Positions 55,014 to 63,177 of a stretch of DNA of 64,000 nt are shown here, piece by piece. Source of the stretch: Candidatus Latescibacterota bacterium (GTDB taxonomy: Bacteria; JAAXHH01); assembly GCA_022822725.1 (NCBI GenBank), contig JAJEAN010000007.1, forward strand, positions 1,623,045 through 1,687,044, written 5' to 3'. Made by a program: the position numbers and the translations under genes. The notes below the pieces were generated by a model. The model was not told the DNA's origin and searched no databases. It worked only from the letters and a program-made list of their open reading frames with translations. Every line of letters begins with the position of its first letter. The stretch's first letter is position 1.

Positions 55014-55103
55014 GATATTGCCCGGTTTCATTCGGCGCATGAGGTCGATCAACTTCACAAGGCGCGTGAGGTCGATCATCGCGCGCAAACATGCCCGTCC
55101 ATC

Positions 55104-57023
55104 ATGGCGCTCCTGTCTCTTCATAAAGTCTCGAAATACTACGGTGCCCAGTGTGTCCTGCAGGGCATCAGCTGGGGCATCGACCCCGGTCAGCACGTGG
55201 GCCTGATCGGCGCCAACGGGACCGGGAAGACGACCATGCTGCAGCTCATCACCGGCGACCTGTCGCCGGACGAGGGCGACATCTCCCGCCGCCGCGACCT
55301 CCGGGTCGGCTACCTGACCCAGGACGCGCACCTGACCGCCACCAACTCCGTCCTGGACGAGGCGCTGAGCAGCTTCGAGCGCATTCACGAACTGGAAAGG
55401 CGGTTGCGCGAGGCCGAAGCCGCGCTGGAACAGGCCAGGGGCGACGCGGAAGAAACCGAGCGGCTGCTGGGGCAGTACGGCCGGCTCGAAGAAGCCTATG
55501 AACGGGCCGGCGGATACACCTATCAGCACCGTGCCCAGACCGTACTGCACGGCCTGGGTTTCAAGGAGGACGACCTGCCCCTGCCCGTCCGCGTGCTGAG
55601 CGGGGGACAGAAGACGCGCCTTCGCCTCGGCAAGCTGCTGCTGGGGGACGCGGACCTGCTGCTCCTTGACGAGCCGGAAAGCCACCTGGACGTGGCCGCG
55701 ACGGAGTGGCTGGAGGAGTACATATCCGACCACCCGGCGGCGATCCTGCTCGTATCCCACGACCGCTACTTCCTCGACCGCACCGTGGACCGGATCGCCG
55801 AACTGGAAGACCTGGGCCTGCAGAACTTCCCGGGCAACTACACCCGGGCCATGGAGGTCAAGGCCGAACGCCTCAAGGCGCGGCAGCGCGAGTACGACCA
55901 GCAGCAGGCCTTCATCAAGGAGCGGGAGGAGTTCATCCGCCGGACCATCGAGGGCGTCAAGACCAAGCAGGCCCAGGGCCGGCGCAGCCACCTGGCGCGC
56001 CTGGAGCGTCTCGAGAAACCGCGGACGAAGCAACGCGCGGCCTCGCTGAACTTCGGATCGATGAAACGCAGCGGCCGGGACGTCCTCATGCTGGAGGACC
56101 TGTCCAAAAGCTACGGCACGCGGACGCTGTTCTCGGAGTTGAACTTCATCCAGCACCTCGGCGACCGCGTGGGCCTGATCGGCTACAACGGGGCCGGGAA
56201 GACCACCCTGCTCCGCATGATCGTGGGGCAGGAGACGCCGTCCACGGGAACCATCCGGCTCGGTACGGGCGTGGATATCGCCTACTACGACCAGGAACGG
56301 GCCAGCCTGTCGGGCGAACGGTCCGTGCTGAACGAACTCTGGTCGGTCAGGCCAGCCATGAACGAAGGCACCGTCCGCAACCTCCTCGGTCGGTTCCTGT
56401 TCCGGGGCGACGACGTCTTCAAGCAGGTCGGCCTGCTGAGCGGGGGCGAACAGGGCCGCCTGGCGCTGGCCAGGCTGATCCTCGAGGAGCCGAACTTCCT
56501 GGTACTCGACGAGCCGACCAACCACCTCGACATCCTGTCCAGGCAGGCCCTCGAGCATGCCCTGGCCGACTACCCCGGCACGCTCATGGTGGCGTCCCAC
56601 GACCGGTACTTCCTCGACCAGACGGTGAACGCCCTGCTGGTCTTCGAGCAGGCAGGCGTCAGTCACTGGGAGGGCACCTACTCGGAATACCGGGCCTTCA
56701 AAGAGGAGCAGCGTCTCGACGCGACCGCCGCGGCAAAGGAAAAGGAAAGGGAGAAGGCGCCGCACCGCAGGCGTGCGCCTGCGAAATACGATCCCCGGAA
56801 GAAGGAACGCAAGGAGCAGCGGATGATGGCCGAGGCGCTGGAGGCGGCCATTCGGAAGAAAGAGGCGGAAATCGCCCGTCTCGAAGGCGACCTGGGCGAG
56901 GAAGGGACCTTCTCGGACCATGAAACGGTCTCCCGGGTCGGAAGCGCCTACGTGCGCGCCCGGCAGGAGTTGGAGGAACTCTACGTGGAGTGGGAAGTCG
57001 TCACCATGGAACTGGAAGAATAA
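55104..57023 (+). CDS. ABC-F family ATPase, Uup-like
   Basis: The 639-residue soluble protein has two nucleotide-binding domains: Walker A GANGTGKTT and GYNGAGKTT, signatures LSGGQKTRLRLGK and LSGGEQGRLALAR. They are joined by a linker with the long helices of ABC-F proteins (KARQREYDQQQAFIKEREEF). The first Walker-B region reads LLLLDEPESHLD where relatives have DEPTNHLD; the second is normal. The C-terminal coiled coil (about 555-637, rich in Lys/Glu) is of the Uup type. ABC-F proteins act on the ribosome E site as translation factors. The ATG at 55104 begins the family sequence; no clear ribosome-binding site precedes it. A direct repeat ggcgcatgaggtcgatca (55034, 55061) lies in the leader. 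Confidence 0.92.
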   Translation: MALLSLHKVSKYYGAQCVLQGISWGIDPGQHVGLIGANGTGKTTMLQLITGDLSPDEGDISRRRDLRVGYLTQDAHLTATNSVLDEALSSFERIHELERRLREAEAALEQARGDAEETERLLGQYGRLEEAYERAGGYTYQHRAQTVLHGLGFKEDDLPLPVRVLSGGQKTRLRLGKLLLGDADLLLLDEPESHLDVAATEWLEEYISDHPAAILLVSHDRYFLDRTVDRIAELEDLGLQNFPGNYTRAMEVKAERLKARQREYDQQQAFIKEREEFIRRTIEGVKTKQAQGRRSHLARLERLEKPRTKQRAASLNFGSMKRSGRDVLMLEDLSKSYGTRTLFSELNFIQHLGDRVGLIGYNGAGKTTLLRMIVGQETPSTGTIRLGTGVDIAYYDQERASLSGERSVLNELWSVRPAMNEGTVRNLLGRFLFRGDDVFKQVGLLSGGEQGRLALARLILEEPNFLVLDEPTNHLDILSRQALEHALADYPGTLMVASHDRYFLDQTVNALLVFEQAGVSHWEGTYSEYRAFKEEQRLDATAAAKEKEREKAPHRRRAPAKYDPRKKERKEQRMMAEALEAAIRKKEAEIARLEGDLGEEGTFSDHETVSRVGSAYVRARQELEELYVEWEVVTMELEE

Positions 57024-57105
57024 GTCGCCGGCACGCATGCGCTGACGCGCAGAGAAGGAAGCCAGAAGAGCCGGAAACAGCGGAGCAATCTGAATCGGAG
57101 GCAAC

Positions 57106-58158
57106 TTGTACGACGCCGTCATCATCGGAGCCGGACCCGCGGGACTCGCCGCGGCCTACGCGGCCAAACAGGCCGGGTTGGAATACGTGGTCGTGGAACG
57201 CCAGTGCATCGTCCACACCATCTACCAGTTCCCCACGGGCCTGGTCTTCTACTCGACCCCGGAACTCATCTCGCTGGGCGACGTGCCCATGATCGTCCAG
57301 GGCCTCAAGCCCACCCGCGAGGAGGCGCTGAACTACTACCTGAAATTCGTCGAGTCCCAGGGGCTGAAGGTGAACACCTACGAGGAGGTCACCGGCATCT
57401 CCGGCGAGGACGGGGATTTCGAGATCCGGTCCGTTTCGCAGCGGGAGGGCACGCAACGCTACCGGACCCGCAAGGTCATCCTGGCCACCGGCGCCTTCGA
57501 CAGCGCCAACCGGATCGGCGTGCCCGGCGAGGAGCTGCCCAAGGTCTTCCACTACTTCAAGGAGGGCCATCCCTACTTTGACCGGGACGTCCTCGTCGTG
57601 GGCGGCAAGAGCTCGGCCGTGGAGACGGCGCTGACCCTGTACCGCGCCGGCGCAAGGGTCACCATGTCCTACCGCCGCAGCGCATTTCGCGGCATCAAGT
57701 ACTGGGTCCTGCCCGACCTGGAGAACCGCATCGCCGAAGGATCCATCACGGCCCTCATGAATTCGACGCTGAAGGAGATCCGGCAGACCGAGGTGGTCCT
57801 GGAGGTGGGGAACGAGGAGGTGGGGGACGAAGGCGCGGCGGACAAGGATGCGGCGGACAAGGATGCGGGGGACGAGGACGCGGCGGATAGGGAACTCGTG
57901 ATACCCAACGACTTTGTCTTCTGCATGACGGGTCATACACCCGACGTGCCCTTCCTGAGCGGCACCGGCGTCAAGGTCCAGCCCGAGGACAACGTACCGG
58001 TACACGACCCCGATACCTTCGAATCCAACGTGCCCGGTATATACATCATCGGCGTCATCACCGCCGGCAACGTGAGCAGCGACATCTTCATCGAGAACAG
58101 CCGGTTGCACGGACCGAAGGTGGTGGAGCATATGCTGGCGCAGAACGGCGTTTCATAG
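57106..58158 (+). CDS. ypdA: YpdA-family bacillithiol disulfide reductase
   Basis: The 350-residue flavoprotein has FAD-binding AVIIGAGPAGLAAAYAAKQA and FYSTPELISLGDVP, and the NADPH site VLVVGGKSSAVETALTLYRA. GLKPTREEALNYYLKFVESQ is typical of YpdA and not of thioredoxin reductase, whose CxxC is absent. YpdA reduces oxidised bacillithiol with NADPH. The start is a TTG preceded by GGAGG. An acidic insertion (about 245-265, GDEGAADKDAADKDAGDEDA) is encoded by short repeats at 57825-57890 and is not part of the family core. The bacilliredoxin at 42075 fits the same pathway. Confidence 0.9.
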   Translation: MYDAVIIGAGPAGLAAAYAAKQAGLEYVVVERQCIVHTIYQFPTGLVFYSTPELISLGDVPMIVQGLKPTREEALNYYLKFVESQGLKVNTYEEVTGISGEDGDFEIRSVSQREGTQRYRTRKVILATGAFDSANRIGVPGEELPKVFHYFKEGHPYFDRDVLVVGGKSSAVETALTLYRAGARVTMSYRRSAFRGIKYWVLPDLENRIAEGSITALMNSTLKEIRQTEVVLEVGNEEVGDEGAADKDAADKDAGDEDAADRELVIPNDFVFCMTGHTPDVPFLSGTGVKVQPEDNVPVHDPDTFESNVPGIYIIGVITAGNVSSDIFIENSRLHGPKVVEHMLAQNGVS

Positions 58159-58170
58159 TGAGGTGTATTT

Positions 58171-58674
58171 ATGAGCGAGAACAGTTCCTCTGAAAATCCC
58201 CTGGTAGGCGTGGTCATGGGCAGCAAGTCGGACTGGGACACCATGCAGAACGTCCGGGACGTGCTCGAGCAGTTCGAAGTGCCCCACGAATGCCGTATCG
58301 TCTCGGCCCATCGCACGCCCCTCTGGCTGGCCGAATACGCGGCCGAGGCCGAGGGACGGGGACTCGAGGTCATCATCGCGGGCGCCGGCGGCGCGGCCCA
58401 CTTGCCTGGCATGATGGCCGCCCAGACCCTGCTGCCCGTCCTCGGCGTGCCCGTGGAAAGCAAGGCGCTCAAGGGCATGGACTCCCTGCTCTCTATCGTC
58501 CAGATGCCCCGCGGCATCCCCGTGGGCACCCTGGCCATCGGCCAGTCCGGCGCCGTGAACGCGGGCCTGCTCGCCGTGGCCATACTGGCCAACTCGCGGC
58601 CGGAACTCAGGGAGAAACTGAGGCAGTACCGGGAGGACCAGACCGGCAAGGTCATGGGGGATGAGCTGACATGA
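58171..58674 (+). CDS. purE: 5-(carboxyamino)imidazole ribonucleotide mutase
   Basis: The 167-residue class I PurE converts N5-CAIR to CAIR in purine synthesis. The substrate-binding motifs are [40 protein letters not shown] (the catalytic His) and [40 protein letters not shown] follows. The coupled purK starts four bases before its stop (ATGA overlap), showing a purEK operon that uses the ATP-dependent two-step route. Confidence 0.95.
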   Translation: MSENSSSENPLVGVVMGSKSDWDTMQNVRDVLEQFEVPHECRIVSAHRTPLWLAEYAAEAEGRGLEVIIAGAGGAAHLPGMMAAQTLLPVLGVPVESKALKGMDSLLSIVQMPRGIPVGTLAIGQSGAVNAGLLAVAILANSRPELREKLRQYREDQTGKVMGDELT

Positions 58675-59816
58675 GCGATAAGGCTGGCCCCGTACTCCCC
58701 GGTTCGACCATCGGCATCCTCGGCAGCGGCCAACTCGGCCGCATGATCGCCATCGCAGCCCGGTGCATGGGCTACCGCGTCCACACGCTCTCGCCCGAAT
58801 CCGATTCGCCCACCGGCCACGTCGCCGACCGCGAAATCGTGGCCGCCTATGACGATGTGGAGGCCGTAAAACGATTCGCCGCTGACGTGGACGTCATTAC
58901 CCTGGAATTCGAGAACATCTCCGCCGCCTGCGTCGACGCCGCATCGCCCATCGCACCGGTACGCCCCAAGGGAAGCGTGCTCCACACGACGCAAAACCGC
59001 CTGAGAGAGAAGACTTTTCTCGCCGGTCATCGTTTTCCCGTCGCGCCGTTTCGACACGTTAAATCGAGATCAGCACTTGCTGCCGCGGTCGAGGAAATCG
59101 GTACGCCCGCCGTGCTCAAGACGGCCGGATTCGGCTATGACGGCAAAGGGCAGGTTCGGATCACCTCGGTAGACGACGTGGAAGGTGCGTGGACATCCAT
59201 GGCAGGACAGGAAGCCGTTCTTGAAGCGTTCATCGACTTCGACCTGGAGCTGTCGGTCGTGGCCGCAAGAGGACTGACCGGAGACTTTGCGCACTACGGC
59301 GCTGTGGAAAACAAGCATCGCCACCACATACTCGACGTCACGACCGCCCCGGCCGACGTGTCGGGTGCGGTGAATGTCACCGCCGTAAACCTCACGAGGA
59401 AGGTGTTCGAGGCCCTCGACATTGTCGGGGTCGCCTGCGTCGAGTACTTCCTCGACCGCGGCAACAACCTCATCATCAACGAAATCGCCCCCCGCGTCCA
59501 CAACTCGGGCCACTTCACCTTCGACGCCTGCGTCACCAGCCAGTTCGAACAGCAGGTTCGCGCCGTGTGCGGCCTGCCACTCGGTTCGACCGATCAGCCC
59601 CGCCCAGCGGCCATGGCCAACCTGCTAGGAGAATTGTGGGAAAACGGCGAACCGGACTGGGCGGCGGCCCTGGCGATACCAGAAGTCAAGCTGCACCTGT
59701 ACGGCAAGCAGGAAGCCCGCCCAGGGAGAAAGATGGGGCATCTGACGGCGGTGGCCGATACAAGGGAGCAGGCGGTGGATCGGGTGGTGGAGGGGAGGCG
59801 GGGGTTGGGGAGATGA
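58671..59816 (+). CDS. purK: 5-(carboxyamino)imidazole ribonucleotide synthase
   Basis: The 381-residue ATP-grasp enzyme shows [20 protein letters not shown] at the N-terminus and [20 protein letters not shown] for the ATP-binding loop. [20 protein letters not shown] and the metal-binding segment [20 protein letters not shown] follow. It carboxylates AIR with ATP and bicarbonate to give N5-CAIR for PurE. The C-terminus is Arg/Gly-rich and ends in low-complexity sequence (VEGRRGLGR), just where the GC content begins to fall. This is the last gene of the GC-rich part. Confidence 0.95.
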   Translation: MSDKAGPVLPGSTIGILGSGQLGRMIAIAARCMGYRVHTLSPESDSPTGHVADREIVAAYDDVEAVKRFAADVDVITLEFENISAACVDAASPIAPVRPKGSVLHTTQNRLREKTFLAGHRFPVAPFRHVKSRSALAAAVEEIGTPAVLKTAGFGYDGKGQVRITSVDDVEGAWTSMAGQEAVLEAFIDFDLELSVVAARGLTGDFAHYGAVENKHRHHILDVTTAPADVSGAVNVTAVNLTRKVFEALDIVGVACVEYFLDRGNNLIINEIAPRVHNSGHFTFDACVTSQFEQQVRAVCGLPLGSTDQPRPAAMANLLGELWENGEPDWAAALAIPEVKLHLYGKQEARPGRKMGHLTAVADTREQAVDRVVEGRRGLGR

Positions 59817-59861
59817 TAAGGATGGAGGGTTATATCTGATATTTATACGTTTGAGTCAGTT

Positions 59862-61313
59862 CTAATCCGAGTCATCTCCACTTTTGTTTGTCTGGTTACC
59901 TTCGCTAACACGATGTGCCAGTATCAACTGGTATGCTTCACTTATCTCTTCTTCAATTGAAACCACATCGTCGATCAACCTGTTAGCAGGAATCTCAGGT
60001 TGTACTACAAGAGACTGAGATGCAACACTCTGAAGCGGAGTGTTAAGAGACGCTAGGCGAGCTGCTAATGGAGGATGAGAGTCGGTAGGATGACTAGTAT
60101 GCGTTTCTGCAATTCCGTCAAGAAAGCTATCATTAGCATTTCTCTTAATCGCTTCCGCAAAAAATTCACTCGCGTTCACGTAAAACTTGTCATCTTTTAT
60201 TGCTGTTATCGCAGCATTTTGAAAATGATACCAATATGGAGCAAACGCATGCACCTTTACTAACGCTGAAGCCAGCATTTCTGAACTCGAAGCGTTTGCC
60301 CCTTCCCTGTCTGCTGCAAATTCACGTTCCCTACTATGAGTGTTCTCGGCAGTCGCAAAGGCATCGTAAAAATACGTAAGGATTGAGATCGCGGGAAGTA
60401 GTGCTATAACTGAAGCACCTTCATTCTGGTTTAACATAACTAATGAATTAGCTGTGCCTCTATAGATCGGGTAGAACTTTTCGCTGAATTTCGTATCGAG
60501 TCCCTTGAAATGTCCTAATTCATGACCTACTATGGCATTAAATTCACCTTCAGACAGAATCCTACACAGAGGTAAAGAACAATATAGGGTTCTTCCTTCA
60601 AGCTTGTTCTTTAGGCATACCACATCAGCTTCTGTAACAAAGAAATTTGGATCAAGACCTACTACGATATTGTGGGGCGATAGAGCTCCGAGTCGATGAG
60701 CTATGTTCTCAATTTTATTATAGAGTTGAGGGGATTGGCCACGATCCAACGGCAAGCCGATAACCGAGGTTTGCGCCTTTTTTACAATTCGCATCATATT
60801 ACTCGCGAGTATAAACACCCCAACAAAACCACCTAAACCTATTACTGCCATAAACCCAATAGGTAAACGCCCAATCCAAGAACCTAAGTACCAAAGCGAA
60901 CCTATGGCGATTACTGCATGAACAATTACCAGAATCACCAAAACAAGTGCCGTTAGGTAAAGTCCGGGCTTAAAAACTAGGAGTAATATCCTTCGATTGG
61001 TCCTGGCAAATAGTCCCGCTAATTTAATCACTACGATAAGAATCAAACCCGTTACACCTGCAATTACTGAACCAGATTTCATCAGGCCTAGGTTGTTATA
61101 AGTGGAACATAGTTCGACAAGTTCGGTTTCAGGATTGTCGCACAAATCAGACAATGTGAATTTTTGTACTATCGTCTCTTCGGCATCAGGATTGACCTCT
61201 ACTATCGCTGTACGAAGTTCCGAATCGAATCTATCCTGAATCCAACTGGAAACCACGTACCCAACTAGAGGTACCGCGACGATGACACCAATCAACCATA
61301 TTCGATAGACCAT
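59862..61313 (-). CDS. M48-family membrane zinc metalloprotease
   Basis: The 483-residue protein has an N-terminal membrane part with about four spans (3-24, 80-100, 110-140, 150-172). The catalytic domain has HELGH at 264-268 (FNAIVGHELGHFKGLD) and the third ligand Glu in HSREREFAADREGANASS. This HtpX/Ste24-like layout faces the cytoplasm and cleaves membrane or exported proteins. The gene and its surroundings are much more AT-rich than the rest of the window, including its third codon positions. It is the last gene of a minus-strand set with the kinase and phosphatase, or lies next to it by insertion. No signal peptide separate from the first span. Confidence 0.87.
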   Translation of the reverse strand: MVYRIWLIGVIVAVPLVGYVVSSWIQDRFDSELRTAIVEVNPDAEETIVQKFTLSDLCDNPETELVELCSTYNNLGLMKSGSVIAGVTGLILIVVIKLAGLFARTNRRILLLVFKPGLYLTALVLVILVIVHAVIAIGSLWYLGSWIGRLPIGFMAVIGLGGFVGVFILASNMMRIVKKAQTSVIGLPLDRGQSPQLYNKIENIAHRLGALSPHNIVVGLDPNFFVTEADVVCLKNKLEGRTLYCSLPLCRILSEGEFNAIVGHELGHFKGLDTKFSEKFYPIYRGTANSLVMLNQNEGASVIALLPAISILTYFYDAFATAENTHSREREFAADREGANASSSEMLASALVKVHAFAPYWYHFQNAAITAIKDDKFYVNASEFFAEAIKRNANDSFLDGIAETHTSHPTDSHPPLAARLASLNTPLQSVASQSLVVQPEIPANRLIDDVVSIEEEISEAYQLILAHRVSEGNQTNKSGDDSD

Positions 61314-61395
61314 TTTTTCCTCGTATGTAAATTCATCCTAATCTACTACTTTCCTCTGGGCCAGCATCAGAAAAGGTCTCATCATTTACTCAGGC

Positions 61396-61427
61396 AAGGG
61401 AGAGTAGGTTGATTTCCATTCTCCCTT
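61396..61427. repeat. 8-bp inverted repeat between kinase and protease genes
   Basis: aagggaga (61396-61403) and tctccctt (61420-61427) flank a 16-base loop. It lies between the kinase stop (61506) and the M48 start, where a terminator or attenuator may sit. There is no T-run, so the role is unclear. Confidence 0.4.
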
Positions 61428-61505
61428 ACGTCCTCAAACCTATGCTCCACGATATCAGCTTACTAATTTGCAAAAATGAGTGACACCTACGTATATAAAT
61501 CCCCA

Positions 61506-63083
61506 TCAATTACCTGGATTCAATCTAACCTTGAGGGCTCCTGTGAAGTTGCTCCACTCGGTCACTCTTCCTGTCCTACGATCAATTCTGATCCTGTCGA
61601 GACCATAGTGTAACACCTCTACCGTTGACCTTGTATCTATTGAACTAGGCGTACCCTGAAGGCGCAACACATCGTCCTTGTGTGTGCCGAGCGTTATATA
61701 ACGGGCTTGAGTCGTCTGACGCTCTTGCTCAGATCCTTCGGTTACCATCTTGGCCGCTTCGGTTGCACGAGCCTGGCGCTCACGCTCCGCTTCAACGGTT
61801 GCTTGCCGCGCTTCTTCCGCTGCAAGCGCCTGACGATTCAGTTCGGCTTCCGCCCGTTCGGCTGCAAGTCTCGTTGCTTCAGCTACGTAAGCCTGTCGCT
61901 CTTGCTCCGCTTCTGATGCGGCTAGTCTCGCTGCTGCACGGGCCCAGCGCTCACGTTCCGCTTCGGTGGCTGCTGGTCTCGCCGATTCCGCTGCACGGGC
62001 CTGTCGTTCTCGCACTAACTCTTCTACGGCCTGTCTTGCTTGTTCGGCTTTCTGTTCTGATTCCCGCTGAATCGCTATAACTATACTGAATATAACAATC
62101 GCGAAAAACACGATCACCACAGTCCACTGGGATCGTGTCATTTTGGTTTGTAAGCTCTGAAGCTGGGGGTTCGGCCTTGATAGAGGTGTTATCTTCGCAG
62201 GCTTGGGGTCTACCTTCGATATCGATGCTTTCCATGCAACTATTGTCTGAGGACGATCTACTTCCTTAACGTTTAAGGCCCAATCGATCGCCTTAAGGAA
62301 CCTTCCACTTCCTTTATCAGCACATCGATTGGAAACTGAATCGAGTGGGTCGTCATTCAATCGGTCAATCGAATCGACCGGGGTTTTCCCTGTTAACGCT
62401 TTGTAACAAACTGCACCTAATGCATAAACATCAGTCCACGGTCCCTGTTTCCCTCTGCTTGAATACTGCTCGATAGGTGCGTATCCTGGAGTGACAATTG
62501 TCGTCACTGACCGACTTCTGGCACCAACTGCATGACGGGCAGCACCGAAGTCAATCAGCACCGGTGAAGCATCTTCGTCTCTGATGACGATATTACTGGG
62601 TTTTATATCTCGGTGCAGGAATTCAGCACGATGGACCGTTTCCAAACCTTCAAGCACGGGCAACAATATGCGTTTAAGTTCGTCTTCATCCAGCGTACTT
62701 TTTCGCGAAAGATAGGCTGCGAACGTCTCACCCTCGGCATATTCCATGACAATATACGCGGTACCGTTCGCCTCGAAAAATCGGTACACTTTTATTATGT
62801 TTCGATGGTCGAACCGAGCCAAAGTACGTGCTTCATCAAGAAACCTTTCCAGACCCCATTCGTAGTCTTCCCGATAAGTACTTGCCTGTGGGGCAACACT
62901 CTGATGGTCTGTGCGAATAGCGATGTCTGTTGGCAGGTACTCTTTGATAGCGACTGGTTTCTCGAGGTTATGGTCGTAACCCAGATAGGTCACGCCAAAT
63001 CCTCCAAACCCCAATACGCGGACCAGTTCGTATTCTTGGAGTCTATAGCCCTGAGGAAGGGCATTGAGGGGATGCTCGTTCAA
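61506..63083 (-). CDS. Membrane-anchored Ser/Thr protein kinase with coiled-coil extracellular part
   Basis: The 525-residue Hanks-type kinase has P-loop GFGGFG at 25-30, Lys47, HRDIKPSN at 157-164 and DFG at 178-180, with an APE-like PGYAPIEQY. The kinase domain ends near 290. One membrane span (about 320-339, VVIVFFAIVIFSIVIAI) follows, and then a charged Ala/Glu/Arg coiled coil with repeats of the kind ERERQARAAE (about 340-455). The C-terminal domain (about 465-525, ITLGTHKDDVLRLQGTPSSI and VLHYGLDRIRIDRRTG) resembles small outer-membrane-assembly-type sensor folds only loosely. All catalytic residues are present, so it should be active. It follows the PP2C gene by 94 bases. The composition is AT-rich. 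Confidence 0.9.
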   Translation of the reverse strand: MNEHPLNALPQGYRLQEYELVRVLGFGGFGVTYLGYDHNLEKPVAIKEYLPTDIAIRTDHQSVAPQASTYREDYEWGLERFLDEARTLARFDHRNIIKVYRFFEANGTAYIVMEYAEGETFAAYLSRKSTLDEDELKRILLPVLEGLETVHRAEFLHRDIKPSNIVIRDEDASPVLIDFGAARHAVGARSRSVTTIVTPGYAPIEQYSSRGKQGPWTDVYALGAVCYKALTGKTPVDSIDRLNDDPLDSVSNRCADKGSGRFLKAIDWALNVKEVDRPQTIVAWKASISKVDPKPAKITPLSRPNPQLQSLQTKMTRSQWTVVIVFFAIVIFSIVIAIQRESEQKAEQARQAVEELVRERQARAAESARPAATEAERERWARAAARLAASEAEQERQAYVAEATRLAAERAEAELNRQALAAEEARQATVEAERERQARATEAAKMVTEGSEQERQTTQARYITLGTHKDDVLRLQGTPSSIDTRSTVEVLHYGLDRIRIDRRTGRVTEWSNFTGALKVRLNPGN

Positions 63084-63177
63084 CTAGATATCCTTTGAAT
63101 TACTCGCTATTTCGCATGACTCTGATATGGAGCACAGAACGACACACTCACGATATCTGTGTCAGGGATGGATTGGC

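Noticed and set aside
54933-57125. 730-codon minus-strand frame opposite the ABC-F gene
   Set aside because: Shadow of the ABC-F gene, which has both Walker motifs and both signatures intact.
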